Of a DNA stretch of 64,000 nt, positions 35,589 to 44,121 are shown piece by piece. The notes below the pieces were generated by a model. That model did not search any database. It was given only the letters and a program-made list of their open reading frames with translations, and was not told the origin of the DNA. Positions within the stretch are counted from its first letter, which is position 1; every line of letters begins with the position of its first letter. Made by a program: the position numbers and the translations under genes. The DNA comes from Solirubrobacterales bacterium (lineage in GTDB: Bacteria > Actinomycetota > Thermoleophilia > Solirubrobacterales > 70-9), in contig JAMLGI010000003.1 of assembly GCA_023958085.1 (NCBI GenBank), positions 62,001 to 126,000 on the forward strand. The letters run 5' to 3'.

Positions 35589-37094
35589 TCACCCGGGGGC
35601 ATCGCCCGCGTTCCGGAAGACCAACAGTGTGGTTGCCTGAAGAATGGCCGTCGAGACCAGCAGCGCGGCAAGCAGGGCGAGCGTCAGGGCCAGATCCGGC
35701 TGCCACAGGAACCATCCGCGCCAGCCGAAGGTGAGGATTGGAACTGCCGCGAAGAGAAGCCCGCCAACCGCCGCGGCGACCGCCCCGATGGCAGCCAGAA
35801 CCGGACGCTTCGGTCGGCGACCGCGGCGGAGGCTCAGCCCCGAGCGCACAACCAGCAAAGTGGATCCGAGAAGCAGCGCGAGAACCACGATGTTGAATCG
35901 CAGGTAGAAGCCGGGTAGCGAGGTACCGGGTTCGGCTGTCTCACCGGTCAGGGTATCCACCGTGTTTCGCTGGATCCGTTCGATCGGGGCCGGGTAGCCC
36001 GGAACGGAGATCTGGTTGGCCGCGTTGACCAGGGTCACGACCCCGAGCCTTCGTCCCGGCAGCATGGCGATCATGCTGCCCGAGTCCGGTGTCCGGCCAA
36101 AATGAACCAGGGCGGGTTCCTCCCAGGGGCCACCGAAATACCAGCCCATCGCGTACCGGGCAGCGGCCCCGTCGGCCCACGGGCCGAGAGTTCCCTTCAA
36201 CCCGGGTGATAGCATCGTCTGCAACCCCCGGCGGGAGACGACCCGGTTCCCATCAGGACCGACCCCGCCGTCCAGGTACATCGCCAGGTAGCGGGCCATG
36301 TCGTCCGCCGAGGAGATCAGGTATCCAGCCGGCTGGATTCCGAGTCGGAAGGTCGGCCCGTGATCCGTGATCAGTCCGAAACGGAAACGGTGGCCGGTCG
36401 CGAGCCCGGCATCGCGGGCCGGGGCAACGCGAGCGAAGCTGTCCCGCATCCCCAGTGGCCCGAAAATGTGACGCTCGATGTAGTCCCCATACCGCTCGCC
36501 CGAGACACGCTGAATCAGCAGCCCGGCCAGAACGTAGTTGGCGTTGGAGTAAGCGAACGCTTCGCCCGGATCGCCGGTTGTCTCGACCCCGTCGAGTTCC
36601 CGGACCGCTTCGGCCGCGGTGCCTTCGACCACACTCGCCATGATCGGGCCGCCGGCATCGGGTGGCAGGCCGGAAGTCTGCCGCAGAACCTGGCGCACGG
36701 TGATCGGGGGGCCATCTTGACCCCCGGCCGGCTTGAACTCGGGCAGGTAGCGGCGCACCGGCGCGTCCAGCTTCACTCGACCTTCATCAACCAGTTGCAT
36801 CACCGCCAGGGCGGTAAACGACTTCGAGGTGGACCCGAGCACGAACGGAGTCCGGGGTGTCACCGGCCGTCCTCTCCCGGTTTCACCAAACCCGCGGGCG
36901 TGAACCGTCCTCCCTCCGGAAACCACCGCCAGGGCGAGTCCCGGGACACCTGATCGGTCCATTCCCTCGCGAACGCTGCGGTCGACCTCGCCCAGAACGT
37001 GACCCGAAGGAGGAGCCGCGGCAGCGGCCGGGGCTGCGATCCAGGCAGGCAGAGCCAGCGTCACAACCGTCGTCAACACAAGACCGCGAATCAT
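35589..37094 (-). CDS. Class C beta-lactamase-like serine hydrolase with C-terminal membrane helices
   Basis: 501 residues from the ATG at 37094 (GGAGGAG, 9 nt before). Signal peptide VLTTVVTLALPAWIAAPAAAAA. SxxK motif in LGSTSKSFTALAVMQL, YxN in AYSNANYVLAG, and an HxG in place of KTG at VHFGRTPDSGSM. The last ~110 residues hold three to four hydrophobic helices (VVLALLLGSTLLVV, LAAIGAVAAAVGGLLF, LALTLALLAALLVSTAI), so the enzyme is membrane-anchored. Probably an esterase or D,D-peptidase-like enzyme rather than a true lactamase. Confidence 0.88.
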   Translation of the reverse strand: MIRGLVLTTVVTLALPAWIAAPAAAAAPPSGHVLGEVDRSVREGMDRSGVPGLALAVVSGGRTVHARGFGETGRGRPVTPRTPFVLGSTSKSFTALAVMQLVDEGRVKLDAPVRRYLPEFKPAGGQDGPPITVRQVLRQTSGLPPDAGGPIMASVVEGTAAEAVRELDGVETTGDPGEAFAYSNANYVLAGLLIQRVSGERYGDYIERHIFGPLGMRDSFARVAPARDAGLATGHRFRFGLITDHGPTFRLGIQPAGYLISSADDMARYLAMYLDGGVGPDGNRVVSRRGLQTMLSPGLKGTLGPWADGAAARYAMGWYFGGPWEEPALVHFGRTPDSGSMIAMLPGRRLGVVTLVNAANQISVPGYPAPIERIQRNTVDTLTGETAEPGTSLPGFYLRFNIVVLALLLGSTLLVVRSGLSLRRGRRPKRPVLAAIGAVAAAVGGLLFAAVPILTFGWRGWFLWQPDLALTLALLAALLVSTAILQATTLLVFRNAGDAPG

Positions 37095-37289
37095 TCGACC
37101 GGACTCCTCCTCCGCAGGCAGGGTTGGCAGTTCCGTTCCCGACCGCCCGTTCAAGCTATCCCAAAGAACGCCGCCGATGGTCTGGTTGCCGGCTTCGGGA
37201 GGACTCCGCCGGATGGGGGCACGAAGGCCCGATCGGCTGAAAGACTCCCGGCCAATGCCCGATCAGCCCGGCTCACCCAAGGACACAGC

Positions 37290-37916
37290 ATGAACTTTGC
37301 CGCCATTTCGTCGCGAAGGCGAAACATCACTTCCGCGCTCACCGTCGCCCTCGTCACCGGGATCGTTCTGGCCGGTTGTGGGAACTCCTCCGAGGAGCAG
37401 GCGCCGTCCTCATCGGCCGGCGGCCACTCCGGCCAGAGCCTGCTCCTGGCCGAGAACGGCCTTGACGGGCTCGATGCCCGCCAGATCATCGACCGTCTCG
37501 ACGCGATGCCGGTGGATCAGCGCCCGGCCGACCTGATCGCCTCGGTCGAACCGAACGAGCTGATCCTCTCCGACGGCGGCAACCGGGAGGTCAGACTGCC
37601 GATGCCGGAAGACCGGGTGTACGTGTCCGTCGCTCCGTACAGGGCGGAGACGCATGAATGCCACTTCCACAGCCTGACCACCTGTCGCGGAGAGCTCGGC
37701 AACACCGGGGTCGCGGTCAAACTCACGGGTGAGGACGGCAGGGTGCTGATCAACAAAACCAGAAAGACCTTCGACAACGGCTTCGTCGGCTTCTGGGTAC
37801 CGCGCGGAATCAAGGCGAACCTGACCGTGAAGGCAGATGGCCGAAAGGGAACCGAAACCCTCTCCACGGTCAATCCGGACGACGCAACCTGCATCACCAC
37901 AATGAGGCTGACCTGA
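37290..37916 (+). CDS. cueP: CueP-like copper-binding lipoprotein
   Basis: 208 residues. A lipobox LAGC follows a signal peptide, so it is a lipoprotein outside the membrane. The body matches CueP throughout: GLDARQIIDRLDAMPVDQRP, ASVEPNELILSDG, VSVAPYRAETHECHFHSLTTCRGELG, DNGFVGFWVPRGI and DDATCITTMRLT. Conserved Cys/His (HECHFHSLTTC and the late Cys) match the residues used for copper in Salmonella CueP. Role: periplasmic copper storage or delivery. It sits alone, with no visible CopA/CueR neighbours. SD AAGGA before the ATG. Confidence 0.92.
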   Translation: MNFAAISSRRRNITSALTVALVTGIVLAGCGNSSEEQAPSSSAGGHSGQSLLLAENGLDGLDARQIIDRLDAMPVDQRPADLIASVEPNELILSDGGNREVRLPMPEDRVYVSVAPYRAETHECHFHSLTTCRGELGNTGVAVKLTGEDGRVLINKTRKTFDNGFVGFWVPRGIKANLTVKADGRKGTETLSTVNPDDATCITTMRLT

Positions 37917-37963
37917 CCGGGGGCTCCCCCGCCGCGTCGACCGGGAGGCATCGCAACGCCGGC

Positions 37964-38563
37964 TCAGCCGAGCTGACGGAGAGCTTCGATCCGGCGGGCG
38001 CCGGCCTTGCCGGAGACCTCGAATTCGGCCTTGATCCGTTCGATGTCGATCTCGGGCTCCCCGTCCAGCAGGGGGCGTACCAGGCGGGCCGGCATCAGCA
38101 GGGAAGCCGAGAAGGTGTTGGCCTCCACCTCGGGAATCGGCCGCGGCACCGGTTCGAGCGGCGAACCGTCCTCCTCGGCGGTAGTCCGGCAGTAGATCCC
38201 GGGCCGGCCGGCCTGATGCATCACGTAGTGACCGAGCTCGTGGCCGACCGTGAACCGGGTCCGGGGCGTGCCCCAGGACGTCTGTTCGGCCTCCCATGAG
38301 TTGACCCAGATCTCGCCGATCCCGCAGAGCAAGAGGCCGGAGACGTCACCGGGCTCGTCGAGAGGTCCGTTTACCGCCTCCCTGATTTCCTCGCCGCTCT
38401 TCAGCAGCACCCGGAGCCCGTAGACCTCCCGGGCGATCTTCTCGACCGGCACCGGCAGGCTCCTGCCGTTCCACACCCGTGACGGAATCGCGGCGACGAT
38501 CTCCCCCACCTCGGACTCGATCCGGCCCGCCTCCTCCGGCTCCAGGCTGGTTGCCAGCGCCAC
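37964..38563 (-). CDS. ImmA/IrrE-family metallopeptidase
   Basis: 199 residues. The zinc motif HELGH (in RFTVGHELGHYVMHQAG) and downstream EVEANTFSASLLMPARLV are the ImmA/IrrE (M78) signatures. An N-terminal helical domain (residues 1-60) resembles those of ImmA-type proteins. Such enzymes cleave a cognate XRE-type repressor upon stress, phage induction or DNA damage. It follows the HTH gene with a 1-nt gap and shares its operon with an ECF-type sigma factor. Confidence 0.9.
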   Translation of the reverse strand: MALATSLEPEEAGRIESEVGEIVAAIPSRVWNGRSLPVPVEKIAREVYGLRVLLKSGEEIREAVNGPLDEPGDVSGLLLCGIGEIWVNSWEAEQTSWGTPRTRFTVGHELGHYVMHQAGRPGIYCRTTAEEDGSPLEPVPRPIPEVEANTFSASLLMPARLVRPLLDGEPEIDIERIKAEFEVSGKAGARRIEALRQLG

Positions 38564-38564
38564 C

Positions 38565-39227
38565 TCAGCCCCCGGTGAACAGCTCGTCTATGCGGTCGGG
38601 TGGTGTGGCCCGGCGCCCGGTTCCCGCGGATCGATCGGCCGGGAGTCCCGGTGACGCCATTCCCAGAACCGCGTCCCCCGGCTCGACCGAGCGGGCGTAC
38701 ACCGGCCCGGAGGAGGATGCACGGCCCGGACCGAGCACGCGTCCGGCCGCACGAAGCGACTCCCGGGTGCTCCGGAGAGCCCCAGCCAGCGAGTCGAGCA
38801 GCAGGTCGGACAACCCGCCTGCCGGGAGGGACCCCCACTCGAGATCGTGGTAGTAGGCGTCGATCTTCTCCCTCTCTTCGCCCGTGGCCTCGAGTTCGCC
38901 GGCGATCGCCCCGACCACATCCGACTGGCTGAGCTCAAGTTCGGATCGGCGTTCGACCAGCAACCGGGACAGCCCTCCCGCTCGGCCGTCCAGCCGCGGC
39001 AGGATCTGTCCGACGGCCGTCTCCACCTCGGGGTGGTCGGGACCGACGAGCTTCGGGTCCGGGCGCGGACCGGCTTCGAGGAACCGGTCGATCATCCGGC
39101 CGAGCTGCAGCGTCGACTCCTCGTCGAGTCCGGCCATGACCGGGTCGGGGTCCGCTTCGCCGCGGGCGAATCCGTCGACGTATCGACGGTACCGCTCCTG
39201 AATCACGGTTTCGCGGCTGTCAGCCAT
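38565..39227 (-). CDS. XRE-like helix-turn-helix protein, putative partner of the ImmA-type protease
   Basis: 220 residues. The N-terminal ~80 residues are acidic and helical. Around residues 85-150 a segment resembles the XRE HTH: LVERRSELELSQSDVVGAIA, then DAYYHDLEWGSLPAGGLSDL, like the recognition helix of SinR/ImmR-type repressors. The Pro/Gly-rich tail of ~50 residues could be a protease-sensitive linker. Similarity to XRE is by pattern only. It overlaps the sigma gene by 8 nt and nearly touches the protease gene, so it is a candidate repressor, anti-sigma or substrate. No other function can be assigned. Confidence 0.6.
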   Translation of the reverse strand: MADSRETVIQERYRRYVDGFARGEADPDPVMAGLDEESTLQLGRMIDRFLEAGPRPDPKLVGPDHPEVETAVGQILPRLDGRAGGLSRLLVERRSELELSQSDVVGAIAGELEATGEEREKIDAYYHDLEWGSLPAGGLSDLLLDSLAGALRSTRESLRAAGRVLGPGRASSSGPVYARSVEPGDAVLGMASPGLPADRSAGTGRRATPPDRIDELFTGG

Positions 39228-39858
39228 CGATCCCGTCCAGTCTGGTCTTCAAGCACTTGCGGAAGCGGGAGAACACCTGATCCACGTTGGCCGGGCTGAT
39301 CCCGCCCTGGTCGGCGAGCATCTCCGAGATTTCGGTGGAGGGGTAGCCGTCCATCTTCAACTCGATCGCCCTTCGGTGAACCGTGCTCCTCGACGCAAGC
39401 AGCTCGCCGACCAGCTCGATCGTGGCGACCGCGCCCTGCTCGTCACTGAGATCGGCGATCTCGAACACCCAGCCGTCGTCCTCCCCGTCCGGCCGGGCAT
39501 CCGCGGCAAACTCGTGCCGTTCCTTCCGCTTCTGCTTCTTGATGGCGTCCACGCATCGACAGTGGACGATCGTCTTGAGCCAGTTGACAAACTCGCCGGT
39601 GTGACTGGCCCGCAGCGAATGGGTCGACTCAAGGGCGCTGACGAGCACCTCGTTGACCACCTCTTCACGAAGCTGGCGGTCACTGATCTTGCGGGCGACA
39701 AGGCCCTTGACCATCGGCTGCCTGGCCCAGATGAAGGCCGCCGTTCCCGCCCTGAACTCCTCCATCTCCCCGGCATCCCGTGCGGCCACCGAGTACTCGA
39801 TGATTTTCTCGTCGGGGAGGTTGAGTAGTTCATCTCGATGCCTGGGTCTGAAGTTCAA
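39220..39858 (-). CDS. ECF-type RNA polymerase sigma factor
   Basis: 212 residues. Sigma region 2 is REEVVNEVLVSALES followed by FVNWLKTIVHCRCVDAIKKQKRKERHE (core binding and -10 recognition); region 4 is RAIELKMDGYPSTEISEML and SPANVDQVFSRFRKCLKTRL (-35 HTH). The linker is acidic (DARPDGEDDGW). TTG start with SD GGGGAAGGC. First gene of the sigma/HTH/protease operon. Two imperfect direct repeats (CACATCAGTCA and CACATCTGACA) lie in its leader region. Confidence 0.88.
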   Translation of the reverse strand: MNFRPRHRDELLNLPDEKIIEYSVAARDAGEMEEFRAGTAAFIWARQPMVKGLVARKISDRQLREEVVNEVLVSALESTHSLRASHTGEFVNWLKTIVHCRCVDAIKKQKRKERHEFAADARPDGEDDGWVFEIADLSDEQGAVATIELVGELLASRSTVHRRAIELKMDGYPSTEISEMLADQGGISPANVDQVFSRFRKCLKTRLDGIDG

Positions 39859-39866
39859 GCCTTCCC

Positions 39867-39900
39867 CACATCAGTCAAGCCGACAGGTACACATCTGACA
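39867..39900. promoter_or_regulatory. Paired repeats upstream of the sigma/HTH/protease operon
   Basis: CACATCAGTCA (39867-39877) and CACATCTGACA (39890-39900) match at 9 of 11 positions and start 23 bp apart, about two helical turns. A TATCTT -10-like sequence lies on the minus strand at 39906-39911, so they would sit just downstream of transcription start, where an HTH protein could block it. Confidence 0.45.
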
Positions 39901-39992
39901 GAAGCAAGATATCGGGCGGGCGGTCTGCCCCCGCTCCCGGCAACATGATGCCGCCCCGTCGGCCCCGCCGACCGCGTTAGAGTCAGGTCACT

Positions 39993-41438
39993 ATGACCCC
40001 CGACACCACCCCGGTCTGGCCCGATTCGGTTCCCGGAGATTCAGTCCGCCGCTCCTACGCCGAGGCCGAACCCGGCCCCTGGTGGCTCTCCGGCGAGCGA
40101 CCCGAGAGTCATCCGGCGCTCGCCGGTGACTCCAAGGCCGATCTGGTCGTGGTCGGCGGTGGCCTGACCGGTCTCTGGGCCGCGGTCCTCGCCAAGCAGC
40201 GTGACCCGGACCGGGATGTGGTTCTGATCGAGCGGGAAGACCTGGCGATCGGCGCCTCGGGACGCAACGGGGGTTTCATGAGCTCCTCGCTGGTCCACGG
40301 GATCGGCAACGGGCTGGCCCGGTTCCCGGAGGAGGTCCCGGAACTGGAGCGCCTCGGGCTGGAAAACCTGGAGGCAATCCGGAACACGATCGCCGAACAG
40401 GGGATCGAGTGTGACCTGCGCTCCCCGGGGGTGATCGAGGTCGCCTACAACCAGGCCCAGCTCGAGGATCTCGACGGCCTGGTCGAGGAGCTGGCCGAGT
40501 ACGGCCACGAAGCGGTGACGCTCGACCGGGATCAGATCCGGGCCGAGCTCGACTCGCCGCTGTTCACCGGCGGGGTCTGGCAGAAATCGAGCGAGAACCT
40601 GATCGACCCGGTGAAACTCTGTGACGGCCTGGCCGAACTGGCGGTCTCGCTCGGAGTACGCATCCATGAGCACACCGAGATGACCGGCCTGAGACAGCTC
40701 GGATCGGGGGCCGAGGTCCAGACCGCCGGTGGGGCGATCCGGACGGCCGGCGTCCTGCTCGCCACTTCCGCCTTCCGCAGCCCGGTTGCGGCGATCCGGC
40801 ATCGGGTGATCCCGGTTTTCGACTACGTACTGGTCACCGAACCGCTCAGCGCCGAACAGGAGGAGGCGATCGGCTGGAAGAACCGCCAGGGGTTCTCCGA
40901 CAACGCCAACCGGTTCCACTACTACCGTCCGATCGACACCCCGGAGGGGCTCCGGATCCTGTGGGGCGGCTTCGACGCGATCTACAACTTCGGCGGCAAG
41001 GTGGAGGACTCCGCCTACCAGCGCGACCAGAGCTTCGCCGGACTCGCCCAGCGCTTCTTCGCCGCCTTCCCCCAACTCGAAGGGCTCCGCTTCAGCCATC
41101 GCTGGGGTGGGGCGATCGACACCTGCTCCCGCTTCTTCGCCTTCTACGGCACCAGCCACCAGGGCCGGGTGAGCTGGGCGGTCGGCCACACCGGGCTCGG
41201 GGTCGGGGCCAGCCGGTTCTCCGCCCAGGTGGCCCTCGACTTCCTCGACCGGGTCGACAGCCCGGTCACCCGGATGAAGTACGCCAACTCGAAGCCGATC
41301 CCGTTCCCGCCCGAGCCCCTGCGGGCAGGAGTGATCCAGTTCACCCGCAACCGGCTGGCCGCAGCCGACCTCAACGGAGGTCGCCGAGGCCTCTGGCTAA
41401 GAACCCTGGATCGCCTAGGCCTGGGCTTCGACAGCTAA
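39993..41438 (+). CDS. FAD-dependent amine/amino-acid oxidase (DadA-like)
   Basis: 481 residues. FAD site LVVVGGGLTGLWAAVLAKQRDPDRDV in shorter form; the second glycine patch RNGGFMSSSL and the C-terminal VGHTGLGVGASRF fit the DAO/GlpO-type flavoenzymes. About 40 N-terminal residues precede the Rossmann fold. Likely oxidises an amine or amino acid with FAD. The substrate cannot be read. The -10 box TAGAGT (39978-39983) lies 9 nt upstream of the ATG. Confidence 0.88.
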   Translation: MTPDTTPVWPDSVPGDSVRRSYAEAEPGPWWLSGERPESHPALAGDSKADLVVVGGGLTGLWAAVLAKQRDPDRDVVLIEREDLAIGASGRNGGFMSSSLVHGIGNGLARFPEEVPELERLGLENLEAIRNTIAEQGIECDLRSPGVIEVAYNQAQLEDLDGLVEELAEYGHEAVTLDRDQIRAELDSPLFTGGVWQKSSENLIDPVKLCDGLAELAVSLGVRIHEHTEMTGLRQLGSGAEVQTAGGAIRTAGVLLATSAFRSPVAAIRHRVIPVFDYVLVTEPLSAEQEEAIGWKNRQGFSDNANRFHYYRPIDTPEGLRILWGGFDAIYNFGGKVEDSAYQRDQSFAGLAQRFFAAFPQLEGLRFSHRWGGAIDTCSRFFAFYGTSHQGRVSWAVGHTGLGVGASRFSAQVALDFLDRVDSPVTRMKYANSKPIPFPPEPLRAGVIQFTRNRLAAADLNGGRRGLWLRTLDRLGLGFDS

Positions 41439-41454
41439 CCCCCCCCTCAATATC

Positions 41455-41509
41455 CGCCGAGGTGGGGGCAAAACAGCAAATTGGAGATTTTCGCCCCCCC
41501 ACCTCGGCG
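41455..41509. terminator. Large inverted repeat between converging genes
   Basis: Arms CGCCGAGGTGGGGG and CCCCCACCTCGGCG pair over 14 bp, extended by AAAA/TTTT with one bulge, around a 14-nt loop. It sits 17 nt after the FAD oxidase stop and 36 nt after the converging ABC permease stop, so it probably terminates both. No U-run follows. Confidence 0.65.
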
Positions 41510-41544
41510 CTTGGGCGGACAGGGTGGGTGGACATGGTGGGGGT

Positions 41545-44094
41545 CTACTCGTAGGAGACCGCCTCCAGGACGTCGAGCTTTGCGGCCTTGCGAGCCGGGT
41601 AGATCGCGGCGAGGACCCCGGCCAGTCCGGTCAGGACGAGAATCACCGCAAGGGTGCCGACCGGATAACTCAGGGAGAACCCCTCGTCGCTCAACGGGAT
41701 GCCGATCAGGAACGCGAAAACCACCCCGAGGACAAGTCCGGCGAGGGCCCCGATCACCGCTGTGATCACCGCCTCGTAGCGGACCATCCGCCGCACCTGC
41801 CGGCGTGACATGCCGATCGACCGGAGCATCCCGAGCTCCCGGGTTCGTTCGTGAATCGAGAGGATCAGGGTGACCACGATCCCGACCAGCGAAACGATCA
41901 CAGCGAGGGCGAGCAGCACGTAGATCATGCTGAGCAGACCGTTGATCTGCTGTTTCTGGTTCTGCTTGAGCTCATCCTGATTCAGCACATCGACGGTCGG
42001 GAACGGCTTCTTCAGCCGGTTCTCGATCCGCTGCTGGACCGCGTCGGAGTCCGCCCCGGGGTCGAGCCTGACCAGCCCGACCGCGTCGGTCGGCACACCC
42101 AGAACCCGTTTCATCACGCCCAGGGTCACGATCGCGTCACCGGCGAAACTGATGCTTTCCGACTCGGTGATCGCGGTGACCGTGAAGGTCGGCTTGTCGC
42201 CCTTCTGGGTGAGTACGGTCACCCGATCACCGACACCGAGACCGGCCCGGTCGGCGAGGTTGCTTCCGATCACGATCTGATCGTCCTTCAGGCCGGTCAG
42301 GTCGGCCTCGGACCCATCCTTCCAGTCGGTGTCGAAGACCTTGGCGATCGCCGCCGGGTCAACCCCGGACAGCACCGTGTTCGAGCCGTCGATCCTGACC
42401 GTGGCGTACCGGATCCCGGACGCCGCATCCACCCCCTCCATGTCGGCAACGGTCCGCACGGCACCGGGCGGGATCGGGGTGAATCCGCCCGGACCCTGAA
42501 GCGTGATCTCCCCGGGAAGCGACTCCTCGATCACCTTGTTGACCGAGCTGGAAAGACCGGAGGCGAACACCGTCACGAAGGCGACCAGGGCGAGCCCGAT
42601 CATCAGGGCGGCGGAGGTGATCGCGGTGCGACCGGGATTCCGCTGTGAGTTCTCGCGGGCCAGGCGTCCGGTCATCCCGCCGAGCCGCTCAAGCGGGAGA
42701 CCGACGATCGAGGCAGCCGGGCGGATCAGCCGCGGGGCGAAGACCGAGATTGCCAGAGCCACAGAGACGGCACCACCACCGATCATCGCCGCCGCCCGGC
42801 CCCCCGTCATTCCGCCGATCAGCACCGGCATGACCAGGGCGAGGCCGACCGCCGCGAGCAGGCCGGCGATCACCGTCCTCACGACCACCCGTCGCGCTCT
42901 CGCCGGGGCCATCGCTTCGGTCAGGGCGGCGATCGGCGGCACCCGGGTGGATCGCATCGCCGGAATCAGGGAAGCAAGCAGGGTGACACCGACCCCGATC
43001 AGCAGCGAAACGACGACCGTTCTGGGTGCCAGAACCAGTGAGTTGGCCGGAAGATCGGCCCCGACCGCCTTCATCACGACACTCAGCCCCTTGGCCAGCC
43101 CGACCCCGAGGAGGAGTCCGGCGATCGCCCCGAACAGGCCGACCAGCGCCCCCTCAAGCAGCACCGAGCGGAGGATCTGGGAGCGGTTCGCCCCAAGGGT
43201 CCGGAGCATCCCGAACTCCCGGGTCCGCTGGGCGACCGTGATCGAGAAAACGTTGAAGATCACAAATGAGCCCACGAAGAGGGCGATCGCGGCGAACGCC
43301 AGCAGGGCGATCGTGAGGAACTTGAGGCTGTCCCGGATCTGGTCGGAGTTGCGGTCGGCATTCTCCTGGCCGGTTTCGACCAACAGGCTGTGGGGAACGA
43401 CCCGTTCCACCCTCTGCTTCAGCTGCCCGGGCGAGACTCCGTCGTCCGCGGCAACCGAGATCTGATCGAAGCGATCCTGCTTGCCGGTCAGGCTGCGGGC
43501 GACCGGCAGGGGAACCTGGGCGATCGCCGTCCCGCCGAACGAGGCACCCCCCAACCGGGTCAGGCCGACCACCCGGAAGGGCACCGCCCGGCCGGTCCCG
43601 ATCAGCTGGATCCGGTCACCGATCCCGATCCCGGCCCGCTCGGCGGACGCCTCATCCAGAGACGCCTGGCCGGGGCCTGCCGGCTCCCGGCCTTCCACGT
43701 ACTCAAGCGTCTGGAACGGTTGCGGGGTGACCGAGGAAATGAACTGCGGGGCGAACCCGCCGCCGATCGAGTCGCCCCTCGCATCGAGGATCGCCCCGGC
43801 GGAGAAGATCTCGCCGGAGGCCTTCTTCACGCCCGGGACCGCCTCGACCTCGGGCAGGTAGCGGGCCGGGAAATCCGGGGTCTCGCCCCCCTGCTGATCG
43901 ACCTCCGAGCGGGCGGTGACGGTCACGTCTGTTCCCGCGATCGAGTCGGTGAAGATCCGGTCGAAAGCCTGGTTGGTGGTGTCGGTCAGGACGTAAGTAC
44001 CGCTGACCAGGGCAATCCCGAAGATCACCGCCAGGGCGGTCATCAGGGAACGCCATTTGTGGGACCAGAGATTCTTGAATGTGAGACTTGGCAT
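41545..44094 (-). CDS. ABC transporter permease, MacB/FtsX-like
   Basis: 849 residues with two copies of the FtsX unit: an N-terminal helix (WRSLMTALAVIFGIALVSGTYVL), an extracytoplasmic MacB-PCD-like domain, then helices near 290-400; the second unit spans ~420-849, ending VGTLAVILVLTGLAGVLAAIYPA. Repeated TREFGMLRTLGANRSQIL and TRELGMLRSIGMSRRQVR are the characteristic cytoplasmic turns of FtsX-type permeases. No ATPase domain is fused. It partners the ATPase gene 27 nt upstream. Likely exports a peptide, lipid or lipoprotein. Substrate unknown. Confidence 0.92.
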   Translation of the reverse strand: MPSLTFKNLWSHKWRSLMTALAVIFGIALVSGTYVLTDTTNQAFDRIFTDSIAGTDVTVTARSEVDQQGGETPDFPARYLPEVEAVPGVKKASGEIFSAGAILDARGDSIGGGFAPQFISSVTPQPFQTLEYVEGREPAGPGQASLDEASAERAGIGIGDRIQLIGTGRAVPFRVVGLTRLGGASFGGTAIAQVPLPVARSLTGKQDRFDQISVAADDGVSPGQLKQRVERVVPHSLLVETGQENADRNSDQIRDSLKFLTIALLAFAAIALFVGSFVIFNVFSITVAQRTREFGMLRTLGANRSQILRSVLLEGALVGLFGAIAGLLLGVGLAKGLSVVMKAVGADLPANSLVLAPRTVVVSLLIGVGVTLLASLIPAMRSTRVPPIAALTEAMAPARARRVVVRTVIAGLLAAVGLALVMPVLIGGMTGGRAAAMIGGGAVSVALAISVFAPRLIRPAASIVGLPLERLGGMTGRLARENSQRNPGRTAITSAALMIGLALVAFVTVFASGLSSSVNKVIEESLPGEITLQGPGGFTPIPPGAVRTVADMEGVDAASGIRYATVRIDGSNTVLSGVDPAAIAKVFDTDWKDGSEADLTGLKDDQIVIGSNLADRAGLGVGDRVTVLTQKGDKPTFTVTAITESESISFAGDAIVTLGVMKRVLGVPTDAVGLVRLDPGADSDAVQQRIENRLKKPFPTVDVLNQDELKQNQKQQINGLLSMIYVLLALAVIVSLVGIVVTLILSIHERTRELGMLRSIGMSRRQVRRMVRYEAVITAVIGALAGLVLGVVFAFLIGIPLSDEGFSLSYPVGTLAVILVLTGLAGVLAAIYPARKAAKLDVLEAVSYE

Positions 44095-44121
44095 CGGGCT
44101 CTTCGAATCGGTCCGGTCTGC

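Noticed and set aside
37964-39858. ImmA-type operon as an integrated ICE or prophage
   Set aside because: No integrase, att-like repeat or tRNA flanks it, and GC composition matches the surroundings.
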